Positions 53,175-62,385 of a stretch of 64,000 bases of DNA are shown piece by piece. Location: the NCBI GenBank assembly GCA_018001015.1, contig JAGNIV010000006.1, positions 62,001 through 126,000 on the forward strand. The letters run 5' to 3'. The notes beneath the pieces are model-generated. The model was not told the DNA's origin. It made no database searches and saw only the letters and a list, made by a program, of their open reading frames with translations. Source of the DNA: Phenylobacterium sp. (GTDB lineage: Bacteria > Pseudomonadota > Alphaproteobacteria > Caulobacterales > Caulobacteraceae). Made by a program: the position numbers and the translations under genes. Each line of letters begins with the position of its first letter. Position 1 is the first letter of the stretch.

Positions 53175-55012
53175 CAGTGCTCCCGCGTCTGCCGCCGCCA
53201 GAGGGCCGCATATTCCCCGGCTTTCTCGAGCAATTCAGAGTGGGTGCCGCGCTCAACGATCTTGCCCCGCCGCAGCACCACGATCTGGTCGGCGTCGACG
53301 ATGGTGGAGAGCCGGTGGGCCACCACCAGGGTCGTGCGCCCGGCCCGCACCTTGCGCAGGGTGGCCTGGATCGCCTCCTCGGTGCGGCCGTCCAGGGCGC
53401 TGGTGGCCTCATCCAGGATCAGCACCCGGGGATTGGCCAGCAGGGCGCGCGCGATCCCCACCCTCTGGCGCTCACCGCCCGAGAGCTTCAGGCCGCGCTC
53501 GCCGACCATGGTGGACATGCCGTTCGGCAGACCGTCGATGAAGGCGCCCAGCTCGGCGTCCTCGGCGGCCTTGCGCACCTCCTCCGGGGTCGCATCGGGT
53601 CGCGCGAAGCCGATATTGGCGTAGACCGTGTCGTTGAACAGGGCGACGTCCTGCGGCACCAGGGCCACGGCGCGGCGCAGGGAGGCCTGGCTGACCTGGC
53701 GCAGGTCCATGCCGTCCAGGGTGACGCGGCCCGCCTGCGGATCGATCAGCCGCAGGGCCAGGCGCACCGCCGTGGTCTTGCCGGCCCCCGAGGGCCCGAC
53801 GATGGCCGTGGTGGTCCCCGGCGGCGCGTGGAAGCTCACCTCCCGCAGGCCGGTGGAGCGGGCGTCATGCTGGTAGGTCACGCCCTCGAAGGCGACATCG
53901 GCCCCGTGCACCGCCGAGGGCGGCAGGTCCTGGGCGTCCGGCGCATCGACGATGTCGGGCTTCAGCGCCGCGAGGCTGACCATCTGCTCCATGTCGATGA
54001 AGGCCTGGCGGATTTCCCGATAGTTGAAGCCCAGCATGTTCAGCGGCTGGTAGATGCCGGTCAGCAGCAGGATGGCCACCGTGACGTCGCCGATCCGCAT
54101 CCGGCCCTGCATGACCTCCAGCCCGGCCAGCACCGTCATCAGGGCCAGGCCGATGGTCAGGATCACCGCCTGCACGCCGTTCAGCAGCGACAGCGAGGTG
54201 TTGGCCTTCACCGAGGCCACGACATAGTCGCCCATGGCGGCGTCGTACTTGGTGACGGTGCGGGTTTCCGAGCCGAAGGTCTTGACCGTCTCGTAGTTCA
54301 TCATGGCGTCCACCGAGAGGCCCGCCGAACGGCTGTCGGCCTCGTTCAGCTCGCGCCGGTGGCTGAGCCGCCAGTCGGTGATCTTGAAGGTCACCACCGT
54401 GTAGATGACGATGGTCACGAAGGTCGTCGCCGCGAACCGCCAGTCCAGCCGCAGGACCATCACCACCAGGGCCATCACCAGCTCGACCGCCGTCGGACCC
54501 AGGTTGAACACCACGCTGCGGATCAGGAAGTCGGTGGAGCGCGCGCCGCGGTCGATGATGCGGGCCAGCATCCCGGTCTGCTTGGACTGGTGGAAATCCA
54601 GCGACAGGGCGAGCGCGTGGGCGAAGGTCTCCACCGCCGCCTTGGCCATGGTCGACTGCGAGACCGTGGTGAAGATGGCGTCGCGCACATAGGGGGCGCA
54701 GGAGGAGATCAGCCGCAGGCCCGCGAAGGCCAGGGCCAGGGCCACGAAGTCGGCCCCGATCCCCACCGCAGAACCGGCGGCCGGCGACAGGGTGTTGATG
54801 GCGTCCCCCAGCATCACCGGCGCGGTCACGCCGGCCAGCTTGCCGACGAACACCATGGCCAGGGAGACCGGCAGCCGCCACCGCAGCCCCTTGGCGCCCG
54901 AGCGCATCACCAGCCGCCAGAGGTCGGCCATCGAGGCCCAGAAGCTGAAGGTCACCGTGGGCGGCGACACCGCCCCGGGGGTTGCGAACCGCCGGTCACC
55001 GCCGGCGTGCAT
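53174..55012 (-). CDS. ABC exporter, fused permease-ATPase (Atm1/HMT-like)
   Basis: A 612-residue half-transporter. Six membrane helices occupy about residues 30-310. The ATPase domain has Walker A VGPSGAGKTTAVRLAL, signature LKLSGGERQRVGIAR and Walker B RVLILDEATSALDG. The long N-terminal helical extension, NYETVKTFGSE motif and GFNYREIRQAFIDMEQM are typical of the mitochondrial-Atm1-like group, which exports glutathione-linked sulfur species or metal complexes. The ATG at 55012 follows AAGG by eight bases and is preferred over the GTG at 55021. Confidence 0.92.
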   Translation of the reverse strand: MHAGGDRRFATPGAVSPPTVTFSFWASMADLWRLVMRSGAKGLRWRLPVSLAMVFVGKLAGVTAPVMLGDAINTLSPAAGSAVGIGADFVALALAFAGLRLISSCAPYVRDAIFTTVSQSTMAKAAVETFAHALALSLDFHQSKQTGMLARIIDRGARSTDFLIRSVVFNLGPTAVELVMALVVMVLRLDWRFAATTFVTIVIYTVVTFKITDWRLSHRRELNEADSRSAGLSVDAMMNYETVKTFGSETRTVTKYDAAMGDYVVASVKANTSLSLLNGVQAVILTIGLALMTVLAGLEVMQGRMRIGDVTVAILLLTGIYQPLNMLGFNYREIRQAFIDMEQMVSLAALKPDIVDAPDAQDLPPSAVHGADVAFEGVTYQHDARSTGLREVSFHAPPGTTTAIVGPSGAGKTTAVRLALRLIDPQAGRVTLDGMDLRQVSQASLRRAVALVPQDVALFNDTVYANIGFARPDATPEEVRKAAEDAELGAFIDGLPNGMSTMVGERGLKLSGGERQRVGIARALLANPRVLILDEATSALDGRTEEAIQATLRKVRAGRTTLVVAHRLSTIVDADQIVVLRRGKIVERGTHSELLEKAGEYAALWRRQTREH

Positions 55013-55051
55013 GAATGTCACCTTGGAAAAACTCCGCCTAACAAATTGGTT

Positions 55052-55819
55052 CTAATCAATAATCACGGTCGACTGCACACCGCCGCCCGGCGTCATCCAG
55101 TCCACCCGCAGGCCGGCGGGCGTGCCGCTGCTGCGGAAAGGCCCGTCGGTCAGGGAGGCGGCCGGCGAGGTGTCGATTGTCGCCGATTTTTCGGCGCCGT
55201 CGTTGAAAACCTTGATCACATGGACGCCCGGCGTCAGCGGCTGGGTCAGGGAGATCGCGAAGCGGCCCGCGGCGGTGGCCCGCCCATCGGCGCTCTGCCG
55301 ACCATCGGCGCGCACGGTGATCGCGGTCCCGGCCGGCGCCACGCCCGACACCATGGCCGCGCCCTCGCGATCAAAGTCGAAGGCGGTGATGGCCGGCGCC
55401 GCCACCGTGCCGATGCGGATGGCGCCCGCGCCGGCGCGAAGCTGATAGCCCAGTCCCTCCGGGGTCAGCAGCAGATAGCCCTGGGCCTGGATCGTGCGCG
55501 CGCCTTGGGTGGTGGAGAGCCCGAACAGCCGCGGCGTCGCGGCGGGCGCCATGGTCAGCCGCCAGACCCCCTTGTTGTCCGCCGAGGCCGACAGGCTCGC
55601 CCCCTCCGGACTGGCCAGCCGCACCGGCGCGCCGGCCGGCGCGCTGCCGGTCAGGATCACGCCGGCCGCCGTGGTCTCGATCCGGCTGACCATGGGCGGG
55701 GTGGCGTAGCCGACCTCGGCCGCCGGCTCCTTCTTGGGCGTGATCGGCACGCGCGGCGCCTCGCCGCCGCAGGCGGCCAGCAGTAACGCTGCGGCGATGG
55801 GAATCAGGACGCGGAACAC
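55052..55819 (-). CDS. Lipoprotein with Ig-like repeats
   Basis: A 255-residue lipoprotein with signal MFRVLIPIAAALLLAAC (Cys17) and a Lys/Pro/Glu spacer. The body has at least two Ig-like beta domains with repeated patterns GVILTGSAPAGAPVRL and AAMVSGVAPAGTAITV. Such domains bind peptidoglycan or other envelope parts; no enzymatic motif is visible. It precedes the ABC exporter gene on the same strand after a 39-base gap, so co-transcription is possible. Confidence 0.75.
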   Translation of the reverse strand: MFRVLIPIAAALLLAACGGEAPRVPITPKKEPAAEVGYATPPMVSRIETTAAGVILTGSAPAGAPVRLASPEGASLSASADNKGVWRLTMAPAATPRLFGLSTTQGARTIQAQGYLLLTPEGLGYQLRAGAGAIRIGTVAAPAITAFDFDREGAAMVSGVAPAGTAITVRADGRQSADGRATAAGRFAISLTQPLTPGVHVIKVFNDGAEKSATIDTSPAASLTDGPFRSSGTPAGLRVDWMTPGGGVQSTVIID

Positions 55820-55922
55820 GGCTTGCTTGAAACTCCTTAACCCAGACCCTAGCTAATTCCCCCCGCGCGCCGAAAACTGTCAGCAGCGCGACCCCTGAGT
55901 CCTTTTCCGGAGCTTACCGCCC

Positions 55923-56525
55923 ATGGGGCAAGACCTCGCCCCCCTTTCGAGCGCCTGCGTGTTTTGCGGCTCCTCCGACGCCGCCGATCCGCAGTTGCTG
56001 GCCGATGCCGCCCAGCTGGGCCGTGAGCTCGCGGCCGCCAGGCTCAAACTGATCTATGGCGGCGGCGGCGTGGGGCTGATGGGGGCCTGCGCCATCGCCG
56101 CCCACGAGGCCGGCGGCGAGGTGCTGGGGATCATTCCCCACTTCCTGAAGGTCCGCGAGCGCCGCCTGGATGTGGTGGAGACCATCGTCGTCTCCTCCAT
56201 GCACGAGCGCAAACAGATCATGTTCGACCGCTCCGACAGCTTCATCGTCCTGCCGGGCGGCATCGGCACCCTGGAGGAGATCGTCGAGCTGCTGTCCTGG
56301 CGCCGGCTCGACCTGCACGCCAAGCCGGTGGTCTTCTATAGCCCCGGCGGGTTCTGGGAACCGCTCTACGCGCTGTTCCAGCACACCGTGGACGCCCGGC
56401 TGACCCCGCCGGAGTTCATGGCGAGCTGGATTTCCGTCGATCGTGTCGAGGACATCATCCCCGCGCTGAGCGGCCAGCGTCCTGCTGAACCGATCCCGGA
56501 GAGCGTCGCCCTGCGGATGACCTAG
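55923..56525 (+). CDS. LOG-family protein (cytokinin riboside phosphoribohydrolase-like)
   Basis: A 200-residue Rossmann-like protein. The signature PGGIGTLEE is at residues 111-119, with the nearby SSMHERKQIMF and the N-terminal ACVFCGSSDAADPQLL, YGGGGVGLMGACA and IPHFL motifs. LOG proteins (once labelled lysine decarboxylases) split nucleoside monophosphates, releasing the base from ribose 5-phosphate. In bacteria the physiological substrate is usually not known. It is divergent from the Ig-repeat lipoprotein gene. Confidence 0.92.
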   Translation: MGQDLAPLSSACVFCGSSDAADPQLLADAAQLGRELAAARLKLIYGGGGVGLMGACAIAAHEAGGEVLGIIPHFLKVRERRLDVVETIVVSSMHERKQIMFDRSDSFIVLPGGIGTLEEIVELLSWRRLDLHAKPVVFYSPGGFWEPLYALFQHTVDARLTPPEFMASWISVDRVEDIIPALSGQRPAEPIPESVALRMT

Positions 56526-56585
56526 GAACTGGCGTTCCCCGCCGGGAATTCGCTAAACTCCCCCGACCGATCAATGGGAGCGCCC

Positions 56586-56897
56586 ATGTTCAGCAAGCGC
56601 AACGCTCCGTCTGCCCGCGACAGCGGCTTCGATGTCCTGCAGCACGAGATGGCCGGCGAGGCCGCCGCCGCCCTGGGCCGCATGGACAACAAGATGATCA
56701 AGGCGCTGGACGCCCTGCGCGCCTGGGACGCCGGCGAGGACCAGAACCAGCCCCGCGACGCCCTGGTGAAGGCCGCCGCCAAGGCGGTCTGGATGTTCTT
56801 CGTCCAGCGCGAATCCCTGGGCCTACGCGACCAGCGCCCGGTCATCGCCCACCACCAGATCCCCCGTGAAGTGCTGCTCAGGCTGGGAGCCTCCTGA
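56586..56897 (+). CDS. DUF6665-type small protein
   Basis: A 103-residue helical protein beginning MFSKRNAPSARDSGFDVLQH. The segment AMWLRAWD-like core reads ALDALRAWDAGEDQNQPRDA and ends with HHQIPREVLLRLG. I recognise it as DUF6665-like; function unknown. GGGAG seven bases before the ATG at 56586 supports this start over an ATG twelve bases upstream. It follows the LOG gene on the same strand after 60 bases. Confidence 0.8.
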   Translation: MFSKRNAPSARDSGFDVLQHEMAGEAAAALGRMDNKMIKALDALRAWDAGEDQNQPRDALVKAAAKAVWMFFVQRESLGLRDQRPVIAHHQIPREVLLRLGAS

Positions 56898-56912
56898 GCG
56901 CGCTGGGGGACC

Positions 56913-57875
56913 CTACTTCTTCTGGCCGCGCGCCAGGGCCGCCCTGGCGTCCGACAGGCTCTGCGCTCGGGCGATGGACTCGTTGATGGCGTTGTCCTGC
57001 GCCGGCGACAGGCGCTGGGCCTGACGATAGAGGGTCAGCGCCTTGCCATAGTCGCCCGCGCTCTCGGCGCAGACCCCCAGGTCGTAGACGGTGTCCAGGT
57101 TGCCCGGCTGGGCGATATTGATGCTGGCCCAGCCCTGGCAGGCGGTCGCCATGTCGCCGCTGCCGGCGGCCTTCGCCGCGGCGGTGAACTGCGCCTTCAG
57201 GGGCTCCGACAGACCCACCCCCTTGGTCTTGAGCGTGGCGCTGAGGGTGGTGTTGTAGGGGGCGATGTCGCGGCGGATATCGCCCAGGATATCGCGCTGG
57301 GCGTCGGTCACCATGGCCAGGTCACCGGTCGAGGGCGACTGGTCTCCGCACCAGGAGGTGTTGCGGCTGGCCCGCTTCTGCGCCGAGTAGACCACCCGGC
57401 CATTGGCCACGTTCACCAGGCTCGGCGTCACCATCAGGTCCACGGTCCGGCGCCAGCAGGGGATGGGGAAGGATTTGTATTCCTTGCACTTATCACCCTC
57501 CCACCGGACGCAACGGCTCTCGCTGCCCTGGTAGGAGGAGGTGTTGAAGTCGGTGCCCACCATGCCCAGGATCACGCCCTGGGCGCCCACCGAGCGGCCA
57601 TAGGGCGCCGCGTCGCGCGGATTGCTGGGCCCGCCGGTGGCCACCACGGTGAAATAGGGCCGTCCGTCGAAGGTGGCGGAGAACAGCTCGGCCTGCAGGG
57701 CCGACTGGAATTCACGCCCGCCATAGCCGTCGAAGCCCGCCACGGCGATCCTGCGGATGTCGCTGGTCTCGGCGTAGCGCGCCGGGAAGCGGGCGCTGAT
57801 GTCCACGGTGGTGGCGCAGGCCGCCATCATCAGGCCGGCGCACACCACCAGCAAAGTCGTCAACCGAGCACGCAT
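56913..57875 (-). CDS. Lipoprotein with TPR-like C-terminus
   Basis: A 320-residue exported lipoprotein. The signal MRARLTTLLVVCAGLMMAAC ends in a lipobox. The N-terminal domain (RRIAVAGFDGYGGREFQSAL, then VGAQGVILGMVG) resembles a nucleoside-hydrolase-like or CsgG/LpoB-type beta-alpha fold. Cysteines in SESRCVRWEGDKCKEYKSF and IPCWRR may form disulfides. The C-terminal 90 residues look like TPR helices (YDLGVCAESAGDYGKALTLY). AGAGG precedes the ATG at 57875. An envelope role is likely but unknown. Confidence 0.75.
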   Translation of the reverse strand: MRARLTTLLVVCAGLMMAACATTVDISARFPARYAETSDIRRIAVAGFDGYGGREFQSALQAELFSATFDGRPYFTVVATGGPSNPRDAAPYGRSVGAQGVILGMVGTDFNTSSYQGSESRCVRWEGDKCKEYKSFPIPCWRRTVDLMVTPSLVNVANGRVVYSAQKRASRNTSWCGDQSPSTGDLAMVTDAQRDILGDIRRDIAPYNTTLSATLKTKGVGLSEPLKAQFTAAAKAAGSGDMATACQGWASINIAQPGNLDTVYDLGVCAESAGDYGKALTLYRQAQRLSPAQDNAINESIARAQSLSDARAALARGQKK

Positions 57876-58005
57876 TCCGGCCACCTCTACCCAAAGTGGG
57901 GCGGACGATAACAGCCCAGCTTGAAACCGCAATCCAGCGTCGAGAAGGCGACATTTGGCGCGTCCCCGACCCCTCTTCGCCCCGGGGGCGCCCCGGGAGG
58001 GCGGT

Positions 58006-59673
58006 CTACGTCGTCACCGCGTCCCGGAAGCCGTTGACGATGGGATAGCGGCGGTCGCGGCCGAAGGCGCGGGGGCCGATCTTCACGCCGGGAGCCGCCT
58101 GGCGGCGCTTGTATTCGGAGTTATAGAGCAGGCGCTGGACCCGCTCGACGGTCTCGGGCGCGTGGCCTCTGGCGACAATCTCATCCAGGGTCGCCTCCTC
58201 CTCCACCAGCCCGTGCAGGATAGCGTCGAGCTCGGCATATTCGGGCAGGCTGTCCTGGTCCTTCTGGTCGGGACGCAGTTCGGCGGAGGGCGCCTTGGTG
58301 AGGATCCGCTCGGGGATCGGCGAGACCGCCACACCGTAGGGGTCGTTGGCGTTACGCCATTCGCAGACCTCGTAGACCTGGGTCTTGTAGACGTCCTTCA
58401 GCACGTTGTAGCCGCCGCACATGTCGCCGTAGAGGGTGGCGTAGCCGACGGCCATCTCGCTCTTGTTGCCGGTGGTCAGCAGCATGGAGCCCAGCTTGTT
58501 GGAGAGCGCCATCAGGGCCAGGCCCCGGGTCCGCGCCTGGATGTTCTCCTCGGTCAGGTCCGGCGCCCGGTTGCCGAAGTGCGGCGTCAGCATCTCGGCG
58601 AAGGCGTCCACCGCCGGCGAGATGGCGATCTCGTCCAGCCGCACCCCCAGCCGCTGGGCGCATCTGGCGGCGTCATCCAGGCTGTCCTGGCTGGTGTAGC
58701 GCGACGGCAGCATGAAGCAGCGGACACGGTCGGGGCCCAGCGCGTCGGCGGCCACCACCGCCACAATGGCGGAATCCACCCCGCCGGAAAGTCCAAGTAA
58801 AACACCAGGAAATCCCGACTTATTCACGTAGTCTCTCAGGCCCAGCACCATGGCCCGGTAGACCTCCTCGGGCCCCGACACCCAGTCGTCCATCGGCGCC
58901 TCGACGCAGACCCAGACCCCGTCGTCGGCCTTTTCCCAGGCGGTCAGGGCCAGCGCCTCCTCGAACATCGGCAGGCGCATGACCACCTCGCCCGTCGCCG
59001 AGAGCGCGAAGGAACCGCCGTCGAACACCAGTTCGTCCTGGCCGCCGACCTCGTTGACATAGAGCATCGGCAGGCCGGTCTCGGCCACGCGCGCCGTGGC
59101 CACGCTCATCCGCTCGCTGTCGGCCAGGCGGCGGAACGGAGACCCGTTCGGCACCAGCAGGATTTCCGCCCCCTGGGACTTCAGATCGGCGCAGACGCTC
59201 GGCGCCCAGATGTCCTCACAGACCGGGACCCCCAGCTTGACGCCCTTCCACTCGAAGACCGACGGGCCCTCGCCGGGCTCGAACACCCGCTTCTCGTCGA
59301 AGACCCCGTAGTTGGGCAGGTCACACTTGAAGGCCACGCCCTTGATCACGCCGTCGGCCAGGAAGGCCAACGCGTTCCGGGGCTTACGGCCGGGACCTGC
59401 CGCGGGCCAGATGAGGCCCACCAGGGCCGCGCAGCTGTCCTTGGTGTCCAGGGCCAGCCGCTCGACCGCGGCCTTGCCGGCGGCCCACAGGGCGGGCTTC
59501 AAGGCCAGGTCCTCGGGCGGATAGCCGGTGAGGAACAGTTCGGAGAACAGGGCGATGTCGGCGCCGGCCGCATGGGCCTGCGCCATCCGCTCACGGGCGA
59601 GCTTCTCGTTGGCGGCGATGGCGCCGACGGTGGGATTGGCCTGAATGGCGGCGATGACAAGGCGATGGGTCAT
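58006..59673 (-). CDS. nadE: Glutamine-dependent NAD+ synthase
   Basis: A 555-residue two-domain enzyme for the last step of NAD synthesis. The N-terminal nitrilase-type glutaminase has Glu in ALFSELFLTGYPPEDL, Lys in AFKCDLPNYGVFDEKR and the nucleophile Cys in LGVPVCEDIWAPS. The C-terminal synthetase has the pyrophosphate loop VLLGLSGGVDSAIVAVV near residue 295 and TTGNKSEMAVGYATLYGD. It turns deamido-NAD into NAD using glutamine and ATP. It points away from dksA's promoter and stands alone. Confidence 0.97.
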   Translation of the reverse strand: MTHRLVIAAIQANPTVGAIAANEKLARERMAQAHAAGADIALFSELFLTGYPPEDLALKPALWAAGKAAVERLALDTKDSCAALVGLIWPAAGPGRKPRNALAFLADGVIKGVAFKCDLPNYGVFDEKRVFEPGEGPSVFEWKGVKLGVPVCEDIWAPSVCADLKSQGAEILLVPNGSPFRRLADSERMSVATARVAETGLPMLYVNEVGGQDELVFDGGSFALSATGEVVMRLPMFEEALALTAWEKADDGVWVCVEAPMDDWVSGPEEVYRAMVLGLRDYVNKSGFPGVLLGLSGGVDSAIVAVVAADALGPDRVRCFMLPSRYTSQDSLDDAARCAQRLGVRLDEIAISPAVDAFAEMLTPHFGNRAPDLTEENIQARTRGLALMALSNKLGSMLLTTGNKSEMAVGYATLYGDMCGGYNVLKDVYKTQVYEVCEWRNANDPYGVAVSPIPERILTKAPSAELRPDQKDQDSLPEYAELDAILHGLVEEEATLDEIVARGHAPETVERVQRLLYNSEYKRRQAAPGVKIGPRAFGRDRRYPIVNGFRDAVTT

Positions 59674-59731
59674 GCTTGGTCATGTAGCCGCGCCGCCCGA
59701 CTGTCGCCAGCCCGGAACTGCGGTTGAGCCA

Positions 59732-59754
59732 CCTTCTCCCGCAACGGGAGAAGG
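59732..59754. repeat. Short palindromic hairpin repeat
   Basis: CCTTCTCCCG and CGGGAGAAGG form a perfect 10-pair stem around CAA between nadE and dksA. The sequence resembles the CTCTCCCG-type hairpin repeats dispersed in alphaproteobacterial intergenic DNA. It lies 30 bases past the dksA stop but has no T-run, so termination is uncertain. Confidence 0.6.
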
Positions 59755-59783
59755 ATCAGAGGAGCGCGGGCGCCCGGCCTAAA

Positions 59784-60212
59784 CTAGTCGTCGCGGTGAA
59801 CGCGTTCCCGGCGCTCGTGGCGTTCCTGCGCCTCGAGGCTCAGCGTCGCGGTCGGCCGCGCGTCGAGCCGGGCGACGCCGATCGGCTCGCCGGTGTCTTC
59901 GCAATAGCCATAGGAACCGTCGGCGATGCGGCGCAGGGCCTCGTCGATCTTGGCGATCAACTTACGCTGGCGATCGCGGGTCCGCAGTTCCAGGGCTCGG
60001 TCGGTCTCCGACGTCGCCCGGTCCGCCAGATCCGGATGGTTCTCGGTTTCGCTCTGCAGATGGACGAGGGTCTCGCGGGATTCCCGCAGGATGTCGTCTT
60101 TCCACGCATTGAGCTTCTGCTTGAAGTACTCAAGCTGACGCTCGTTCATGAAGGGCTCGTCCTCGGAAGGATGATAACCCGGCTTGCTCGCCGTGACTTC
60201 GGCTGTGGTCAT
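59784..60212 (-). CDS. dksA: DksA-family RNA-polymerase-binding protein
   Basis: A 142-residue DksA homologue that inserts its coiled coil into the RNA polymerase secondary channel and works with ppGpp. The long helical hairpin runs about residues 20-100, with tip DLADRATSETDRALELRTRD. The C-terminal motif YCEDTGEPIGVARLDARPTA has a single cysteine where enteric DksA has a four-Cys zinc finger; ATLSLEAQERHERRE follows, as in other alphaproteobacteria. This cysteine-poor finger is normal for the class. Confidence 0.95.
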   Translation of the reverse strand: MTTAEVTASKPGYHPSEDEPFMNERQLEYFKQKLNAWKDDILRESRETLVHLQSETENHPDLADRATSETDRALELRTRDRQRKLIAKIDEALRRIADGSYGYCEDTGEPIGVARLDARPTATLSLEAQERHERRERVHRDD

Positions 60213-60310
60213 TTACGCCTCACGCCCCTTGAGTACCGCCCCTTAAGACACGCCGGGCGCTTATACCAAAACGAATTGACGATTCAACGAAGCTCGCTTC
60301 TCACGGACGA

Positions 60311-60742
60311 TTAAGCCGCACGCCTCGCGCATTCCAGCTTGGCCAGCTCTACCGCGGCTCGGGTTTCGATCTCGTCAAGAACCCCCTCCAGGCGAGCATC
60401 CTCGGTGCCTTCCCGCTCATCGCGGATCGCGGTTCGCAGGGCGTCGAGCTTGGCTTGCGACATGTCGCCCGCCAGCAGGCCGAGCTTCACGTCGTCCAGG
60501 ACGTCCAGCAAACGACCCGCCCGGCGCACGGCGCGACGGCGGCGCTCCAGCGGCCCGCCCATCTCCTGCAACGCTAGGATGGCGTCCACGTTCATGACGC
60601 CGGAAAGGCCCGTGGCGCGGGCGACCTGGGCCGGGGCCGAGGCGGCGCCGGCGGTCGGCAGGCTGAAGCCCTGCCCATCGGCGCCGCGGGGCTTTGACAC
60701 CCCGCTCACCGATCCCACGCCGTTTGTTCCGTTGACCTTCAT
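60311..60742 (-). CDS. fliX: Flagellar assembly regulator FliX
   Basis: A 143-residue protein matching Caulobacter FliX. It begins MKVNGTNGVGSVSGVSKPRG, has a Ser/Ala linker, and a helical C-terminal domain containing GPLERRRRAVRRAGRLLDVL and DMSQAKLDALRTAI. FliX is a membrane-associated factor that couples early flagellar assembly to activation of later flagellar genes by FlbD. It is divergent from the flgI operon. A CtrA-like box lies 55 bases upstream and a GAGTC site is in the untranslated leader. Confidence 0.93.
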   Translation of the reverse strand: MKVNGTNGVGSVSGVSKPRGADGQGFSLPTAGAASAPAQVARATGLSGVMNVDAILALQEMGGPLERRRRAVRRAGRLLDVLDDVKLGLLAGDMSQAKLDALRTAIRDEREGTEDARLEGVLDEIETRAAVELAKLECARRAA

Positions 60743-60796
60743 GGGTGAGTCGAACTCTTGACCTGACGTTTCACCCTACTCATCGCGCCGCCATGC

Positions 60797-60811
60797 TTAG
60801 GGTATGGTTAA
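60797..60811. promoter_or_regulatory. CtrA-type box between fliX and flgI
   Basis: TTAG-GGTATGG-TTAA matches the CtrA half-site spacing TTAA-N7-TTAA with one mismatch. It lies 55 bases from the fliX ATG, consistent with CtrA control of early (class II) flagellar genes such as fliX. Confidence 0.55.
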
Positions 60812-60901
60812 TGCCGGGCAACTTTTGCCGCCATGGCGCCCCCTGCCGCCCAAGGCGAATGCCCAACCCCTGGAATCACTGGGGTTTTTCCCGATCTCGG
60901 C

Positions 60902-60916
60902 TGGCACGTCCGTCGC
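60902..60916 (+). promoter_or_regulatory. Sigma-54-like promoter of flgI
   Basis: TGGCAC-GTCCG-TCGC matches the sigma-54 consensus TGGCAC-N5-TTGC with one mismatch and correct GG-N10-GC spacing. It lies 46 bases before flgI. Rod and ring genes are sigma-54-dependent class III genes in Caulobacter, activated by FlbD under FliX control. Confidence 0.6.
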
Positions 60917-60961
60917 ATAGGCAAGAACGGCTTGTCTTTGTCCGTTCGCCCCCGGGGTTTC

Positions 60962-62068
60962 ATGCGTCGACCGCTTCGCCTGTTCAGCGCCGTCCTTCTG
61001 GCCACCGCCCTCGTCGCCGGCCCGTCCTTCGCGAAGTCGCGGATCAAGGACATCGTGGAGTTCGAGGGCGTGCGTGAGAACATGCTGGTGGGCTACGGCC
61101 TGGTGGTGGGCCTGAACGGCACCGGCGACAGCCTGCGCAACGCCCCCTTCACCAAGCAGAGCCTGGAGGCGATGCTGGAGCGTCTGGGGGTCAACACCCG
61201 CGACGCCAACCTCAACACCAAGAACGTGGCCGCCGTCATGGTCACGGCCAAGCTGCCGGCCTTCGTGGCCACCGGCTCCCCCATCGACGCCAGCGTCTCG
61301 GCCCTGGGCGACGCCAAGAGCCTGCAGGGCGGCACCCTGCTGGTCACCCCGCTGCTGGGCGCTGACGGCCAGGCCTACGCCGTGGGCCAGGGCACGGTGC
61401 AGACCGGCTCGGTCTCCGCCGGCGGCGCCTCGGGGTCCTCGATCTCCAAGGGCGTGCCCACCGCCGGCCGCATCGCCTCGGGCGCCATCGTCGAGCGCGA
61501 GATCGGCTTCCAGCTGGCCAGCATGGCCCAGATGCGCATGACCCTGCGCAATCCCGACTTCACCACCGCCAAGCGCATCGCCGACGTGATCAACGCCCGC
61601 TTCCCCGGCTGCGCGCGGGCCGACAACCCCACCATCGTCACCATCCAGCCGGCCCCCGGCACGAACATGGTCAGCTTCATCGCCCAGATCGAGAACCTCA
61701 GCGTCGAGCCCGACGACGCCGCCAAGGTGGTGATCGACGAAGTGGCCGGGGTGGTGGTCATGGGCGACAATGTCCGCATCTCCACCGTCGCCATCGCCCA
61801 GGGCAACCTGACCATCAATGTTCAGGAGAGCCCGGCGGTCAGCCAGCCGGCCCCCTTCAGCCAGGGTCGGACCACCACCGTGCCTCAGTCGGCCGTCTCG
61901 GTGGACGAGGAGAAGGGCAAGCAACTGATCACCCTGCGCGAGGGCGCCTCGCTCTCGACCCTGGTGGCCGGTCTCAACGCGCTGGGGGTCACCCCCCGCG
62001 ACATGATCTCCATCCTGCAGGCCATCAAGGCCGCGGGCGCCCTGCAAGCCGACATCGAGGTCATGTGA
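60962..62068 (+). CDS. flgI: Flagellar P-ring protein FlgI
   Basis: A 368-residue exported protein. Signal peptide [20 protein letters not shown] ends near PSFA-KS, followed by [20 protein letters not shown], the FlgI opening. [19 protein letters not shown] and the C-terminal block [20 protein letters not shown] are family hallmarks. FlgI forms the periplasmic P ring around the flagellar rod. The ATG at 60962 starts the signal peptide; a longer open frame crosses the promoter. Its stop overlaps the flgJ start (TGATG). Confidence 0.97.
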   Translation: MRRPLRLFSAVLLATALVAGPSFAKSRIKDIVEFEGVRENMLVGYGLVVGLNGTGDSLRNAPFTKQSLEAMLERLGVNTRDANLNTKNVAAVMVTAKLPAFVATGSPIDASVSALGDAKSLQGGTLLVTPLLGADGQAYAVGQGTVQTGSVSAGGASGSSISKGVPTAGRIASGAIVEREIGFQLASMAQMRMTLRNPDFTTAKRIADVINARFPGCARADNPTIVTIQPAPGTNMVSFIAQIENLSVEPDDAAKVVIDEVAGVVVMGDNVRISTVAIAQGNLTINVQESPAVSQPAPFSQGRTTTVPQSAVSVDEEKGKQLITLREGASLSTLVAGLNALGVTPRDMISILQAIKAAGALQADIEVM

Positions 62069-62376
62069 TGGCCGACATCGCCGCCCCCGCCGTCAACCTG
62101 GCCCCCGCCCCGGTTCCCATGAGCGCCGCCGAACTGGCCAAGCGCGGCCAGATCGCCCAGACGGCCAAGGACTTCGAAGGCTCGTTCCTCACCGTCATGC
62201 TCGGCCAGATGATGAAGGACGTGAAGGTCTCCGAACCCTTCGGCGGTGGTGAGGGCGAAGAGATGTTCAAGTCCTTCATGAACGAGGCCATGGCCAAGCA
62301 GGTCGTGAAGTCCGGCGGCATCGGCATCGCCGACGACGTCGCCAAGGAAATGCTGAAGCTTCAAGGTTTGAGTTAG
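62068..62376 (+). CDS. flgJ: FlgJ rod-binding protein (short form)
   Basis: A 102-residue protein matching only the N-terminal rod-binding domain of FlgJ, with [20 protein letters not shown] and [20 protein letters not shown]. The C-terminal muramidase domain found in enteric FlgJ is missing, as is usual in alphaproteobacteria, where a separate lytic enzyme opens the wall. The start ATG shares its A with the flgI stop codon, so the genes are translationally coupled. Confidence 0.9.
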   Translation: MADIAAPAVNLAPAPVPMSAAELAKRGQIAQTAKDFEGSFLTVMLGQMMKDVKVSEPFGGGEGEEMFKSFMNEAMAKQVVKSGGIGIADDVAKEMLKLQGLS

Positions 62377-62385
62377 GAAATCACG

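Noticed and set aside
53177..55786. 869-codon rightward frame opposite the ABC exporter
   Set aside because: His/Gly/Arg-rich shadow of the exporter and lipoprotein genes.
59784..60212. DksA with broken zinc finger as a damaged gene
   Set aside because: A single-cysteine finger is the usual form in alphaproteobacterial DksA.
62068..62376. FlgJ as a truncated gene
   Set aside because: Rod-binding-domain-only FlgJ is normal in alphaproteobacteria and the reading frame is complete.
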